A DNA stretch of 64,000 nt from Glaciimonas immobilis (GTDB lineage Bacteria > Pseudomonadota > Gammaproteobacteria > Burkholderiales > Burkholderiaceae_D). Position 1 is the first letter of the stretch. Every line of letters begins with the position of its first letter. Shown in pieces: positions 55,052 to 63,963 of the stretch. Made by a program: the position numbers and the translations under genes. A model generated the notes under the pieces. The model did not search any database. It saw only the letters and a program-made list of their open reading frames with translations, and was not told the DNA's origin. The stretch covers positions 310,001 through 374,000 of the forward strand of contig NZ_JAAOZT010000007.1 of the NCBI RefSeq assembly GCF_011947285.1. The letters run 5' to 3'.

Positions 55052-55669
55052 TTAATCCAGCAACCGCGCAAGTTCAACCGCCGTTTTAACATGCATTTTG
55101 TCAAAGATATGCGCGCGGTGGACTTCTACCGTGCGCATGCTGATGCCGAGTTGATCGGCGATGACTTTGTTCATTTTGCCGATCAGGATCAAATCCAGCA
55201 CGGCCCGTTCGCGGGTAGATAAGCTGTTGAGGCGGCTATCGATAATCCTGCGTCCCATGGCAACGCGGGATGAGAGTAGCGCTTCTTGCACGCGGTCCAT
55301 CAGCTTATTGTCGTTGAACGGTTTTTCAAAAAAGTCAAACGCGCCGCGCTTGAGGGTATCGACTGCCATCGGCACATCACCGTGCCCGGTGAGAAAAATG
55401 ACGGGAAAACGCTGCGTTAATTTGCGCGCCGATAGGATATCGAATAGCGCGACCCCGCTCATTCCTGGCATGCGGACATCGAGCAGCAAGCAATCGCCTT
55501 CTGCGGCTTGCGCGTCGTTTTTTTGACTGGCCAGATCGCCAGCGCATAGATCAAGCGAGTCCAGAAAATGTTGCCCGCTGGGATAGCACAGCGCGGGGAT
55601 GGCACGTGATTGGGCTAGCCAGCTTAAGGCGTCCCGGATGACTTCTTCGTCGTCAATGATGTGCAACAT
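55052..55669 (-). CDS. FixJ/DctR-type response regulator
   Basis: A 205-residue regulator. The receiver domain starts at once (MLHIIDDEEVIRDALSWLAQ), with the phosphoryl-accepting Asp in LLLDVRMPGMSGVALFD, Thr/Ser in VIFLTGHGDVPMAVDTLK and Lys in FDFFEKPF. The C-terminal LuxR-type helix-turn-helix reads LSTREREVLDLI-like (STRERAVLDLILIGKMNKVI) and ISMRTVEVHRAHI. It pairs with the sensor kinase 82 bp upstream. DctR-like regulators switch on C4-dicarboxylate TRAP uptake, which fits the divergent dctP. Confidence 0.88.
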   Translation of the reverse strand: MLHIIDDEEVIRDALSWLAQSRAIPALCYPSGQHFLDSLDLCAGDLASQKNDAQAAEGDCLLLDVRMPGMSGVALFDILSARKLTQRFPVIFLTGHGDVPMAVDTLKRGAFDFFEKPFNDNKLMDRVQEALLSSRVAMGRRIIDSRLNSLSTRERAVLDLILIGKMNKVIADQLGISMRTVEVHRAHIFDKMHVKTAVELARLLD

Positions 55670-55751
55670 GGCGGTCCGATGGTGAGCGTTAAGGCGGATT
55701 TTGCGGCAAAATACAGGCGTCGGTAAACGTTAATAGTTAATCCTGAATTAG

Positions 55752-57794
55752 TTAATCCTTAATAGTTGCTCGCTGGCTGTGTAAAACGTTTGCGGGCAAC
55801 GAAAACTGAAAGATTGTACCGCCCCCGCCATTGTCGGTGTGGCTGAGCGTGCCGCCATGAAACTCAATGGCCGTGCGACAAATATTGAGCCCCATGCCCA
55901 TGCCATCGGCTTTGGTCGAGTAGAACGGCGAGAACAGGCCTACCGCAACGGCTTCCGGGATGCCATGTCCCTGATCGATGACCGAGACCATGACGTGCGG
56001 CGATTCAGTGTCAAGGCCGAGCGCGGCGGCGTTGATGCGCAGAATGCGTCGGTTGGCGGGATTTTCCGACATTGACTCTATCGCGTTTCTGGTCAGGTTT
56101 AGCAGCACTTGCTCCAGCATCATACGGTCGCCCGATATCCACGGCAGTGCTGGCGAAATCTCAACCCGGACGGCGACGTTAAACGCCTGCGCCTGCAATT
56201 CTACTAAAGGCATGATGTTATCCACCAACGTCAGAATTGCTAAAGGTTCCCGAATCGATTCACGCTTTTTAACAAACTCGTGCACGCTGCGAATAATCTG
56301 GCCGGCGCGCTGGGCCTGCGTGTTGACTTTGCCTAACGCCAGTTTGAGTTGCGGGGCGTTGATAGTCCCCGCTTCGAGCATATTAATCGCGCCGGTCGTA
56401 TAGCTGGAAATCGCAGCAAGCGGTTGATTGAGCTCATGCGCCAGCGTGGACGCGATTTCACCCATGCTGGCGAGACGCGCGCTGGATTGCAGCTTTTCTT
56501 GCTGTTTGCGATGCATTTCCTCGGCGCGGCGTGGTTCGGAAATGTCCAGTATCGATCCCATCCAGCCGGTTTGCTGGCCTTGCGCGTCCACCAGGGCGGA
56601 CTCGAATACCAGTACCGGAAACCGTTCGCCGTTGGCGCGCAAAAAGACGGTTTCAAATTGCGGCGTGACTTCGCCCTCCAGCACCTTGGTGAAGCGTTCC
56701 TGAAACTCTTCGAGTCCTTCGGGTGCCCAGTAGGGCATCGGCGGGAGTTTGCCGACCAGTTGGTCTGCGCCCAGCCCGACCATGGCGCAGAAAGCGGGAT
56801 TAACGTAGGTCACGCGACCTTGCAAATCGCGCGCGCGCAATCCGGTGACCAGCGAGTTTTCCATAGCGGTACGAAAAGCCACTTGCTGGCGCAGCGCGTC
56901 TTCTGCGGCCAGGCGGCGGTGAATATCGCGCCATAACGCGAGCAAACTCCACAACAGGCCAAGCGATAACGCGATGACCGAGCCGACCAGTAAATTGGGC
57001 AAGAATTTGGGTGCGCTCTTAGTACTATTGGTGCGTAATATTAGCGAGAGGCCGGGCAAATCAAGCGGGCGACGTTGGGTATAGACATCGTGGCCGCGTC
57101 CGCCAGATGCGCGTTTGGCGATCGTGACCTCATCGCTATCGGTGATAGAGATTTCATTATCCTGCGCAAACCACCATGGGACCAGTTCATCGAGAATTGC
57201 GCCGACAGAGTAGGTGCTGACCAGGCTGCCAAGGTACCGATGCCTCTGATTGCCGTCGCGCTCGTCATATAGCGGCACGCTATAGTCGAGGTAGGTCGCA
57301 TTGGCCGTGTCGATCAACTTGTACGGTGGCGCAAATTGGGGAATTTTGGCGTCTTTTACTTGTTGCGCTGATTTAACTGCTTGCGCAATATAGTCTTGAC
57401 TTGTGCTTCCCAAGCCCTCGGTCGACGCAACAATTTGATTATCGGCATCAAGCCAGGTGATTTTGCGCAGTTCCCTACTATTTTTTAACAATGGCCTTAG
57501 CCGGTCGATAAAATCGCCTGCAAGAAGATGGTTTGAAGTGATCTCGCTGGCGATCAGGCGCACGCTTTCAGCATCGCGATTTAGCTGAAAAGTGATCGCC
57601 TGCTCAACCCATAGCGTATCGGCGATGAGCTGATCCTGCTTGTCGCTGGCCTCCATTTGCCGCGATTGCCATGGAAGCCAAAATAATACGGCCAGAAATA
57701 ACAGCACCAAAAAAATCGGAATCAGCCATCGCCAACTGCGTTGCTTTCCCGGGGCGGTGAGAGTGGAGAGCCGCTGTAATGGTGTTTGAGGCAT
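55752..57794 (-). CDS. DctS/DctB-like membrane sensor histidine kinase
   Basis: A 680-residue kinase from the ATG at 57794 (a TTG at 57812 is possible). TM1 is near residues 20-40 (WLIPIFLVLLFLAVLFWLPW), followed by a periplasmic Cache-like sensor domain (about 45-255) and TM2 near 260-285 (LLVGSVIALSLGLLWSLLAL). Then a PAS domain (about 300-430, LQGRVTYVNPAFCAMVGLGA), HisKA with the phospho-His in HELNQPLAAISSYTTGA, and HATPase with DQGHGIPEAV and GMGMGLNICRTA. It probably senses dicarboxylates or related acids in the periplasm and phosphorylates the regulator encoded next. Confidence 0.9.
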   Translation of the reverse strand: MPQTPLQRLSTLTAPGKQRSWRWLIPIFLVLLFLAVLFWLPWQSRQMEASDKQDQLIADTLWVEQAITFQLNRDAESVRLIASEITSNHLLAGDFIDRLRPLLKNSRELRKITWLDADNQIVASTEGLGSTSQDYIAQAVKSAQQVKDAKIPQFAPPYKLIDTANATYLDYSVPLYDERDGNQRHRYLGSLVSTYSVGAILDELVPWWFAQDNEISITDSDEVTIAKRASGGRGHDVYTQRRPLDLPGLSLILRTNSTKSAPKFLPNLLVGSVIALSLGLLWSLLALWRDIHRRLAAEDALRQQVAFRTAMENSLVTGLRARDLQGRVTYVNPAFCAMVGLGADQLVGKLPPMPYWAPEGLEEFQERFTKVLEGEVTPQFETVFLRANGERFPVLVFESALVDAQGQQTGWMGSILDISEPRRAEEMHRKQQEKLQSSARLASMGEIASTLAHELNQPLAAISSYTTGAINMLEAGTINAPQLKLALGKVNTQAQRAGQIIRSVHEFVKKRESIREPLAILTLVDNIMPLVELQAQAFNVAVRVEISPALPWISGDRMMLEQVLLNLTRNAIESMSENPANRRILRINAAALGLDTESPHVMVSVIDQGHGIPEAVAVGLFSPFYSTKADGMGMGLNICRTAIEFHGGTLSHTDNGGGGTIFQFSLPANVLHSQRATIKD

Positions 57795-58131
57795 AAGGAA
57801 AAATAGTGACAACTTAACGCGTTCTTGCTGCGTAGGTGTGCGTGATGAGTATTAGCGAGAGCGACTAGTGTAGCCGAGCCTCGCTGATCGCAAGGGTTTT
57901 GTATTATTTTTGATACGTGAATAGTAGCGGCGCTGGTTTGGGCAGTTTCTTCGCCGACATCTTATAAGTGTCGTTTTCGGCATCACTAACCCTGACCGCC
58001 AAGAACATGCAAAGCGCGGGGCAGGCCCTTTTGCCGTCCAATGCGGTTATCCACACTTGTGAGCGCCGTCAGGCTTGTGCACACTGCCGCCACATCAGGC
58101 AAATAACGCATTTGGCGATCATCGGATAAGC
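57795..58131. other. Intergenic region between divergent sensor kinase and dctP
   Basis: 337 bp with presumably two promoters. No sigma-54 site or clear repeat was recognised. A single DnaA-box-like TTATCCACA occurs at 58047-58055 without companions. Confidence 0.4.
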
Positions 58132-59154
58132 ATGAAACAAACACCTTTTGCCGTAAAAGTAATCATAGCTTTAGTCGCGTGTGGGTTGCTTATGGTTGGT
58201 GAAAACGCCTTCGCACAACAAACCATTGTTCTTAAGTTCAGTCACGTGGTGGCCAGTGATGCGCCTAAAGGCAAGGCCGCGCAACGCTTTAAAGAATTGG
58301 CAGAAAAGGCCACCAATGGACGTGTCAGGGTCGAGTTATATTCCAACAGCACGTTATATAAAGATAAGGAAGAGCTTGAGGCGTTACAGCTAGGCGTGGT
58401 GCAAATGCTGGCGCCGTCCCTGGCAAAATTCGGTCCATTGGGGATGAAGGAGTTTGAGGTATTTGATTTACCCTATATTTTTCCTGATTTGCAGGCTGTA
58501 CATCGGGTGACTGAGGGCCCGATTGGCAAAAAGCTTTTTAACAAGTTGGAATCGCGGGGAATCATCGGTCTGGCATATTGGGACAACGGTTTTAAGGTGA
58601 TGTCCGCGAATAAGCCATTGCACCTGCCCAGCGATTTCAAAATGTTAAAAATGCGTGTTCAGTCATCCAAGGTACTGGATGTCCAAATGCGTGCGCTAGG
58701 AGCGTATCCGCAGGCGCTGGCTTTTTCTGACGTGGTCGAGGCCTTGAAGACTGGGGCGGTGGATGGGACAGAGAATCCTCCTTCTAATTTGTACACGCAA
58801 AAAATGTACGAAGTCCAAAAAAATATCACTGTCTCAAACCATGGATATCTTGGCTACGTCGTCATTGTTAATAAAAAGTTTTGGGATGGTTTGCCGTGGG
58901 ACATCCGCGCCGCTTTAACGCAGGCTATGGCAGAAGCCACCAAATACGGAAACAAAATCGCACAAGACGAAAACACCGCTGCGCTCGCCAGAATCAAAAA
59001 AACGGGTAAAACTGCCATTTATTATCTAAATGACGATGAAGGTGCCGCATGGAAGGCGGCCCTTTTACCCATACAAAAGGGAATGGAAGCACGGATCGGC
59101 AAAGAATTGATCGATGCAGTCCACCTTGAAACACTCGGTGCGCAAATTGATTAG
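58132..59154 (+). CDS. dctP: TRAP transporter solute-binding protein, DctP family
   Basis: A 340-residue periplasmic binding protein. The signal peptide runs to ENAFA-QQTIVLKFSH, near residue 28; I start at the ATG at 58132. TRAP-typical features: KFSHVVASDAPKGKAAQRFK, ELYSNSTLYKDKEELEALQL, DLPYIFPD, and the specificity region RVQSSKVLDVQMRALGAYPQ with the Arg that binds the substrate carboxylate. Followed by VDGTENPPSNLYTQKMYEVQ. It should bind a C4-dicarboxylate or another organic acid. Unusually, no dctQ or dctM permease gene follows; the next 765 bp have no membrane protein gene. Confidence 0.92.
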   Translation: MKQTPFAVKVIIALVACGLLMVGENAFAQQTIVLKFSHVVASDAPKGKAAQRFKELAEKATNGRVRVELYSNSTLYKDKEELEALQLGVVQMLAPSLAKFGPLGMKEFEVFDLPYIFPDLQAVHRVTEGPIGKKLFNKLESRGIIGLAYWDNGFKVMSANKPLHLPSDFKMLKMRVQSSKVLDVQMRALGAYPQALAFSDVVEALKTGAVDGTENPPSNLYTQKMYEVQKNITVSNHGYLGYVVIVNKKFWDGLPWDIRAALTQAMAEATKYGNKIAQDENTAALARIKKTGKTAIYYLNDDEGAAWKAALLPIQKGMEARIGKELIDAVHLETLGAQID

Positions 59155-59448
59155 CATATTTATAAAGATCCTGCCAATTTAGAGCGGTCTGTGGTAGGTA
59201 TTGGCATGCGTCAACCAATAATGCTATTTGGCAATATAAGTCGCTAAAAGAGCGCAACTTACGATTAAATATCTCAACCGCAAATCATCGCTAAAAAATT
59301 CTGATATTCTTATCGGAAAGTAATTTCCTGGCGGAAAAAAATTTGGATAAAAACTTAGTTCTTGTAGCGAGTTAGGTTAAAACTATCTAATGAGGGTGCA
59401 TTGATTCGTTAAAATTATTTGTAAAATCTAGTTAAGTCCTGTTAAAGT
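59155..59448. other. Gap after dctP where dctQM would be expected
   Basis: No gene is seen, and no fragment of a TRAP permease could be recognised in any frame. Confidence 0.5.
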
Positions 59449-59664
59449 TCGTCACCCATTGAATTTTGCCCTTTAGCCCCAAATGGGTGCGAAGCGGTAA
59501 AATATGTCCGACTTTGGGACAGAATTGAATATAGGTGGTGGTGCATAAAAACGGTATTGATACCGGGGATACTGAGGAGATAGTGCGTTTCAAATGAAGC
59601 CGTTTAAACGGCCGGGAATGCATGTAGACGTATTTGGGGCGCATCGTGAGATGCGCCTTTTTTA
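59449..59664 (+). ncRNA. Candidate structured RNA ending in an intrinsic terminator
   Basis: A gene-free stretch with four consecutive local stems: CACCCATT/AATGGGTG (59453-59460 with 59482-59489), CGGTAT/ATACCG (59552-59565), a 14-bp palindrome around GTTTAAAC (59599-59612), and a terminator GGCGCATC-gtga-GATGCGCC (59638-59657) followed by six Ts. A terminator 480 bp after dctP with nothing coding before it suggests a separate small transcript. No known RNA family recognised. Confidence 0.35.
59638..59664 (+). terminator. Strong intrinsic terminator
   Basis: A perfect 8-bp GC-rich stem with a GTGA tetraloop and a T6 tract. It is far from the preceding gene on this strand, which is why a separate RNA is suspected. 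Confidence 0.85.
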
Positions 59665-59919
59665 TTGTTCGTTTTCCTTTGTCCCCCCTGCCTTTTGTTG
59701 GTGCAGCTGCCATAATTTGGATTGTCACGCATGCTATGTGTTCCAAATCGGATCGTTTCATAAACGTACACTTTATGAATTCACTCTATACCAGCTACAC
59801 CTTGCGGTGGAGGTGGTGTAGAGTGATAGTCGCTTATATTTGTAACATAGCGAGCAAATAACAAGAGCCCAAAAAGAGCATAAGTGATGACCACTTGACT
59901 CTGGGCTTGACCCGAGTAC

Positions 59920-60438
59920 ATGAAAAAAAATTCTGATCATTCATTGTCTACGCCGATTTTCGTCGCACCATTTTCTGGCATTGTGGCTGCCCCCTTTGGT
60001 GCAGTCGGGATTCGGGTGCAGGGCGCAGCGATAGGCGAACTGGTCTTTTTGCCCGATTCATTTGCCCCGCAGGATCCCGCAGATGCGTTGGCAGCGAAGG
60101 CTACGCGGCAAATACTCGCCTATTTTCTTGATCCCAATTTCCGTTTTGATTTGCCATTATTCCGTGCCGGGACCGTATTTCAACGAAAAGTCTGGTCGCA
60201 AATTGCTGAAATCCCACGTGGTGACGTGCTTACTTACGGAGAGGTGGCCCGCTTGGTGCAGTCGGCACCGCGGGCGGTGGGACAGGCATGCGGCGCTAAC
60301 TTGTTTCCACTAGTGATTCCGTGCCACCGGGTGACGGCCGCTGGCGGTCTTGGGGGCTTTGCCAGTCATAATGCTATTGATGGGTTTCATATAGGCGTAA
60401 AACGCTGGTTATTGCAGCACGAAGGAGTTTCAATGTGA
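59920..60438 (+). CDS. ogt: Methylated-DNA-protein-cysteine methyltransferase
   Basis: A 172-residue DNA repair protein that removes alkyl groups from O6-alkylguanine by transfer to its own Cys. The active site is LVIPCHRVTAAGGLGGFAS near residue 134. The DNA-binding wing precedes it (RKVWSQIAEIPRGDVLTYGE, with the conserved QIPxGxVxTYGxxA pattern). The C-terminus is KRWLLQHEG. It overlaps xerD by 4 nt (GTGA), an operon order found in several betaproteobacteria. Confidence 0.93.
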   Translation: MKKNSDHSLSTPIFVAPFSGIVAAPFGAVGIRVQGAAIGELVFLPDSFAPQDPADALAAKATRQILAYFLDPNFRFDLPLFRAGTVFQRKVWSQIAEIPRGDVLTYGEVARLVQSAPRAVGQACGANLFPLVIPCHRVTAAGGLGGFASHNAIDGFHIGVKRWLLQHEGVSM

Positions 60439-61547
60439 TCGCAGTGCTTAATCCACTACAAGGCGCTGCCGAAAAAGCAACGTCAAGCCAGACGCTGAAT
60501 GAACCCTTTAAAACCCCCGCTGAAAAGGGGCGGCTAAACCCGGGGAACCAAAGCGCGATCGATACATTTTGCGATACGCTCTGGCTAGAAGACGGGTTGG
60601 CGAAAAACTCGTTAGAGGCTTATCGACGCGATATGACGTTGTTTGGGTTGTGGCTGCAAGCGGAGGGGAAAAATTCGGTGTTGACGGTCAAAGCCGAAGA
60701 CTTGAAAAACTATCTGGCCGCGAAAAGTAAAAACGATACCACCGGCAAAACCGTCAATACAAGCGACGAACAGGACGACAGCCAACTTCTGGTCTCCGCC
60801 CAGCAACAGGTGTTAAGTCAAGAGGAGCAAAGCGAGCGCGACCATCAAAGCAAAGTTACGTCATCAAATCGACGTTTGTCAGTGTTCCGGCGGTTTTACA
60901 TGTTGGCGCTGCGTCAGAATCTCATCTCTGCGGACCCTTGTCTTGCTTTGCGCGCTGCTAAGACACGGCCAAGAAACATAGATACGTTGTCAGAATTGCA
61001 AGTTGAAGCGCTGCTGGCGGCCCCTGACGTCAATACTCCGTTAGGCCTGCGCGACCGGACAATGCTCGAACTCATGTACGCGAGCGGATTGCGCGTATCA
61101 GAGTTAGTCCTGCTGAAAACGGTCGAAGTAGGCATGAACGAAGGCGTTCTTCGTATTACCGGTAAAGGGGACAAGACGCGACTGGTACCGTTTGGGGAGG
61201 AGGCACGCTCGTGGATCGTGCGTTATCTGGCGCGGGCGCGGGCGGTGATTTTATCGGGTCAGATCAATGACGCTTTATTTGTGACTGCGCGCGGTGGTCC
61301 TATGACTCGGCAAATGTTTTGGACGCTAATTAAGAAAAATGCGCGCCAAGCGGAAATATACGCGCCTTTGTCGCCACATACTTTACGCCATGCTTTTGCC
61401 ACGCATTTGCTCAACCATGGTGCGGACTTGCGCGTAGTGCAACTGTTGTTAGGACATACAGATATTTCCACTACGCAAATATATACCCACGTGGCACGCG
61501 AACGATTGAAAAAATTACATACCGAACATCATCCCCGAGGGGGGTGA
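60435..61547 (+). CDS. xerD: Tyrosine recombinase XerD
   Basis: A 370-residue site-specific recombinase that resolves chromosome dimers at dif with XerC. The GTG start overlaps the ogt stop. Catalytic residues are visible: Arg in YASGLRVSELV, Lys in ITGKGDKTRLVPFG, HxxR in SPHTLRHAFATHLLNHGADL, His in LGHTDISTTQIYTH and Tyr in that same motif. It is about 70 residues longer than usual: an N-terminal tail of about 40 residues and a polar Gln/Glu/Asp/Ser insert between KNYLAAKS and the SNRRLSVFRRFY helix of the core-binding domain. Confidence 0.92.
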   Translation: MIAVLNPLQGAAEKATSSQTLNEPFKTPAEKGRLNPGNQSAIDTFCDTLWLEDGLAKNSLEAYRRDMTLFGLWLQAEGKNSVLTVKAEDLKNYLAAKSKNDTTGKTVNTSDEQDDSQLLVSAQQQVLSQEEQSERDHQSKVTSSNRRLSVFRRFYMLALRQNLISADPCLALRAAKTRPRNIDTLSELQVEALLAAPDVNTPLGLRDRTMLELMYASGLRVSELVLLKTVEVGMNEGVLRITGKGDKTRLVPFGEEARSWIVRYLARARAVILSGQINDALFVTARGGPMTRQMFWTLIKKNARQAEIYAPLSPHTLRHAFATHLLNHGADLRVVQLLLGHTDISTTQIYTHVARERLKKLHTEHHPRGG

Positions 61548-61614
61548 TTCATAGGGGTTTGATCCATAAATGTTTGATTCATAGCGTTGGATTCATAGGG
61601 TTTGATTACATCCG
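61545..61614. repeat. Short tandem repeats (14-15 bp) after xerD
   Basis: Four or five imperfect copies of GATTCATAGGGGTTT follow each other: gattcataggggttt, gatccataaatgttt, gattcatagcgttg, gattcatagggttt, gattac. They start at the xerD stop codon. The remaining 290 bp to the next gene hold no other feature I could support. Confidence 0.6.
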
Positions 61615-61901
61615 TGACTGTCACTCCGCTTGGTCCTCTGTTGGCGTTATGATCGTGAAGTAGGTCAACTTTCACCTGGTCGTTGGTCGGTGGTTTTGAT
61701 AGTGGCTAATTATTGGTGCGGATTGCAGGCTTGTAATCCGCCCATGCCGCACATCCCGATCGGGCACCTGTAGAGGCGTTCAGGCGGAATTCTGCTTCAT
61801 GGCATTTGTTTCTACTGTATCCTGTGGCTACTAGACACAGTCTATTTAACGGCATCAACAGCATTTATAGCAGTTAATGGCAATTACTTAAGGGGGCCAA
61901 A

Positions 61902-62108
61902 TTGGCAAAAACAAATTTTCAGTACGAAAAGCGTCAAAAAGAGCTTGAGAAGAAAAAGAAAAAAGAAGAAAAGCTAAAGCGCAAAGCCGACAAGGGTACT
62001 GTCGACGAGGTTACCGGCGAGTTAATCGCTGATGAGTCGGACGAGGATTCCGAAACAGCGGCCGATACACCGCCGGATGCTACGCCAGGATCAATAGCAG
62101 CGTCGTAA
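61902..62108 (+). CDS. Small Lys/Glu-rich protein
   Basis: A 68-residue protein with a TTG start and AAGGGGG ribosome-binding site 5 nt upstream. The first half is a very basic helix (FQYEKRQKELEKKKKKEEKL), likely a coiled coil or nucleic-acid-binding segment; the second half is acidic and Thr/Pro-rich. Short proteins beginning MAKTNFQYEKRQKELEKK are recalled as widespread in Burkholderiales, annotated as hypothetical. Cytoplasmic; function unknown. Confidence 0.72.
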   Translation: MAKTNFQYEKRQKELEKKKKKEEKLKRKADKGTVDEVTGELIADESDEDSETAADTPPDATPGSIAAS

Positions 62109-62254
62109 TCTGGATCAGGTCGGACTAATGACTTCTTCAGACGGATTCAATTTCGCAGGAACCATGGTCAATCTAGTCCCCTTCGCACTTGTCATTATTC
62201 GATGGTCCGAGTTGTTGTTCGGGCCATTTTTGCGCTTTTAGTCCTTTAATCACT

Positions 62255-62749
62255 ATGGCCAAAAAAGAACATGTATCAGAAACTCCCGCCACGCAGTTCT
62301 TGCGTCAGCGCGGCCTGTCTTTCTCAGAGCATCCCTATCCTTATGAAGAGCGTGGTGGCACTGCGTCGTCGGCACTGGCCTTGGGGGTTGATGAACATTC
62401 GGTGGTGAAAACGCTAATCATGCAGGACGAAGGCGCGCGGCCTCTAATCGTTTTGATGCATGGGGACTGCAAGGTTTCAACTAAAAATCTGGCCCGGCAA
62501 ATCGGATGTAAGTTGGTGGAGCCGTGCAAGCCCGAGGTTGCGCAGCGTCATTCCGGCTATATGATTGGGGGAACGTCTCCATTTGGCACGCGTAAAACTA
62601 TGCCCGTTTATATCGAGCAAAGTATTTTGCAGTTGCCGGTTATATATATTAATGGCGGACGACGCGGATTTCTGATCGGCATCGCGCCCCATATCACTAC
62701 CCATCACCTTGCCGCGCAGCCAGTGGTATGCGCGCTGAAGGATGCGTGA
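62255..62749 (+). CDS. ybaK: YbaK/EbsC-type aminoacyl-tRNA deacylase (Cys-tRNA(Pro))
   Basis: A 164-residue editing deacylase that hydrolyses mischarged Cys-tRNA(Pro). I start at the ATG at 62255 (MAKKEHVSETPATQFLRQRG); a frame extending upstream lacks family similarity. The key Lys is in EHSVVKTLIM, the Gly-rich loop in GYMIGGTSPFGTRK and the terminal region in INGGRRGFLIGIAP. Length is normal. It stands alone between the Lys-rich protein and plsY. Confidence 0.9.
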   Translation: MAKKEHVSETPATQFLRQRGLSFSEHPYPYEERGGTASSALALGVDEHSVVKTLIMQDEGARPLIVLMHGDCKVSTKNLARQIGCKLVEPCKPEVAQRHSGYMIGGTSPFGTRKTMPVYIEQSILQLPVIYINGGRRGFLIGIAPHITTHHLAAQPVVCALKDA

Positions 62750-62909
62750 TGTTTTAGCCAAAGTTTTACTAAGACACCGAATGCAACGCCTGTATGTTTG
62801 ATCAAGCAGGCGAATGCAATGCGTTCATAACAATGTCAGAACCCATTACAGATTACTGAAAGCCGCGCCATACCGCTTCGCTTAATACGAATTAGGAGAA
62901 AGAAAAAGC

Positions 62910-63545
62910 ATGAATATTGTTTTATTTGCAGTCGCCGCTTATTTGATTGGTTCAATCTCGTTTGCAGTCGTGGTCAGTAAATTGTTCGGGCTAGGCGACC
63001 CCCGCACTTATGGATCAAAAAATCCCGGCGCGACCAACGTACTTCGCAGTGGCAATAAAGTGGCCGCAATCGTGACCTTGATAGGCGATGGCTTTAAGGG
63101 TTGGATAGCGGTCTGGTTAGCTCAGAAATTCGGCCCGCAATTTGGGATCGACGACGGCGGAATTGCTCTGGTTGCTATCGCTGTATTTTTGGGCCATTTG
63201 TGGCCGATATTTTTTCGTTTTGTAGGCGGCAAAGGTGTAGCAACAATGTTTGGCGTGCTGATTGGCATCAACCCGTGGCTGGGTCTGGGCGCGCTGGCAA
63301 CCTGGGGAATCATTGCGTACGCTTTCCGGTATTCGTCGTTAGCGGCGCTCGTTACCTGTTTATTTGCGCCATTTTTTTATACCTTGCTAAAAGGTCCGGA
63401 CATCATTTTGCTAATGATAGTGGTGATGAGCGTGTTGTTGGTTTATCGGCATGCGAAGAACATTGGAAATTTGCTTGCAGGTAAGGAAAGCCGTATTGGC
63501 GCCAAAAAAAGTGAGACTAATTCAAAAGCCCCTAAGGCACATTAA
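62910..63545 (+). CDS. plsY: Acyl-phosphate:glycerol-3-phosphate acyltransferase
   Basis: A 211-residue inner-membrane enzyme making lysophosphatidic acid, the step before PlsC. The conserved loops are [16 protein letters not shown] (motif 1), [20 protein letters not shown] (motif 2) and [19 protein letters not shown] (motif 3), with five hydrophobic segments between. AGGAGA precedes the ATG. Confidence 0.95.
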   Translation: MNIVLFAVAAYLIGSISFAVVVSKLFGLGDPRTYGSKNPGATNVLRSGNKVAAIVTLIGDGFKGWIAVWLAQKFGPQFGIDDGGIALVAIAVFLGHLWPIFFRFVGGKGVATMFGVLIGINPWLGLGALATWGIIAYAFRYSSLAALVTCLFAPFFYTLLKGPDIILLMIVVMSVLLVYRHAKNIGNLLAGKESRIGAKKSETNSKAPKAH

Positions 63546-63963
63546 TAATATGTGAAATACACCTGGCTTGCGCGACGCCTGTTTAGAATTCATTAGCGGA
63601 TCGCATTGTTCGAGAAAGTAAACAAGGTGACTGTCGGGTGGTTTTTTGATTTCGTGGGCCTGTTAATTTTGACCACTTTGCACTTTTAGTTGTATTTTGT
63701 AATTAATTTATAAATGAAAATACCGTTTCGTGGTCGCATTGTTGCAATGCATCACGATTTTTTTTGTCTATTTTTTACTTATATTGCCTATACAGCCACT
63801 CTACACTTCTGCAAAAAGTATTTTTTTAATAAAAATTATGCTGCCACGCCGCAAAATTTCATATTATGAAAATGAATATCACCATTTGAAAGTGTAAAAG
63901 GTCTCTGTTAGAATTCCGGCATCGCTTATATTTAATGTATGTAGATTGTATTTTTTATCACAG
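63546..63963. other. AT-rich intergenic region downstream of plsY
   Basis: No gene. It contains a terminator (63729-63765) and a very AT-rich stretch (63770-63900) with promoter-like composition, perhaps for a gene beyond the window. Confidence 0.5.
63729..63765 (+). terminator. Intrinsic terminator downstream of plsY
   Basis: CGTG-(3)-GCATTG-ttg-CAATGC-(2)-CACG followed by eight Ts. It lies 180 bp after the plsY stop. Confidence 0.75.

Noticed and set aside
58047-58055. Single perfect DnaA box TTATCCACA
   Set aside because: One isolated 9-mer is expected by chance in a window of this size. No cluster of boxes, AT-rich unwinding region or dnaA/dnaN genes is present.
59449-59664. 6S RNA or a CsrB-type RNA
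   Set aside because: No long open-bubble hairpin as in 6S RNA, and too few GGA loops for a CsrA-binding RNA.
61545-61614. Possible CRISPR-like array
   Set aside because: The repeats are short, imperfect and directly adjacent without unique spacers, and no cas gene is nearby.
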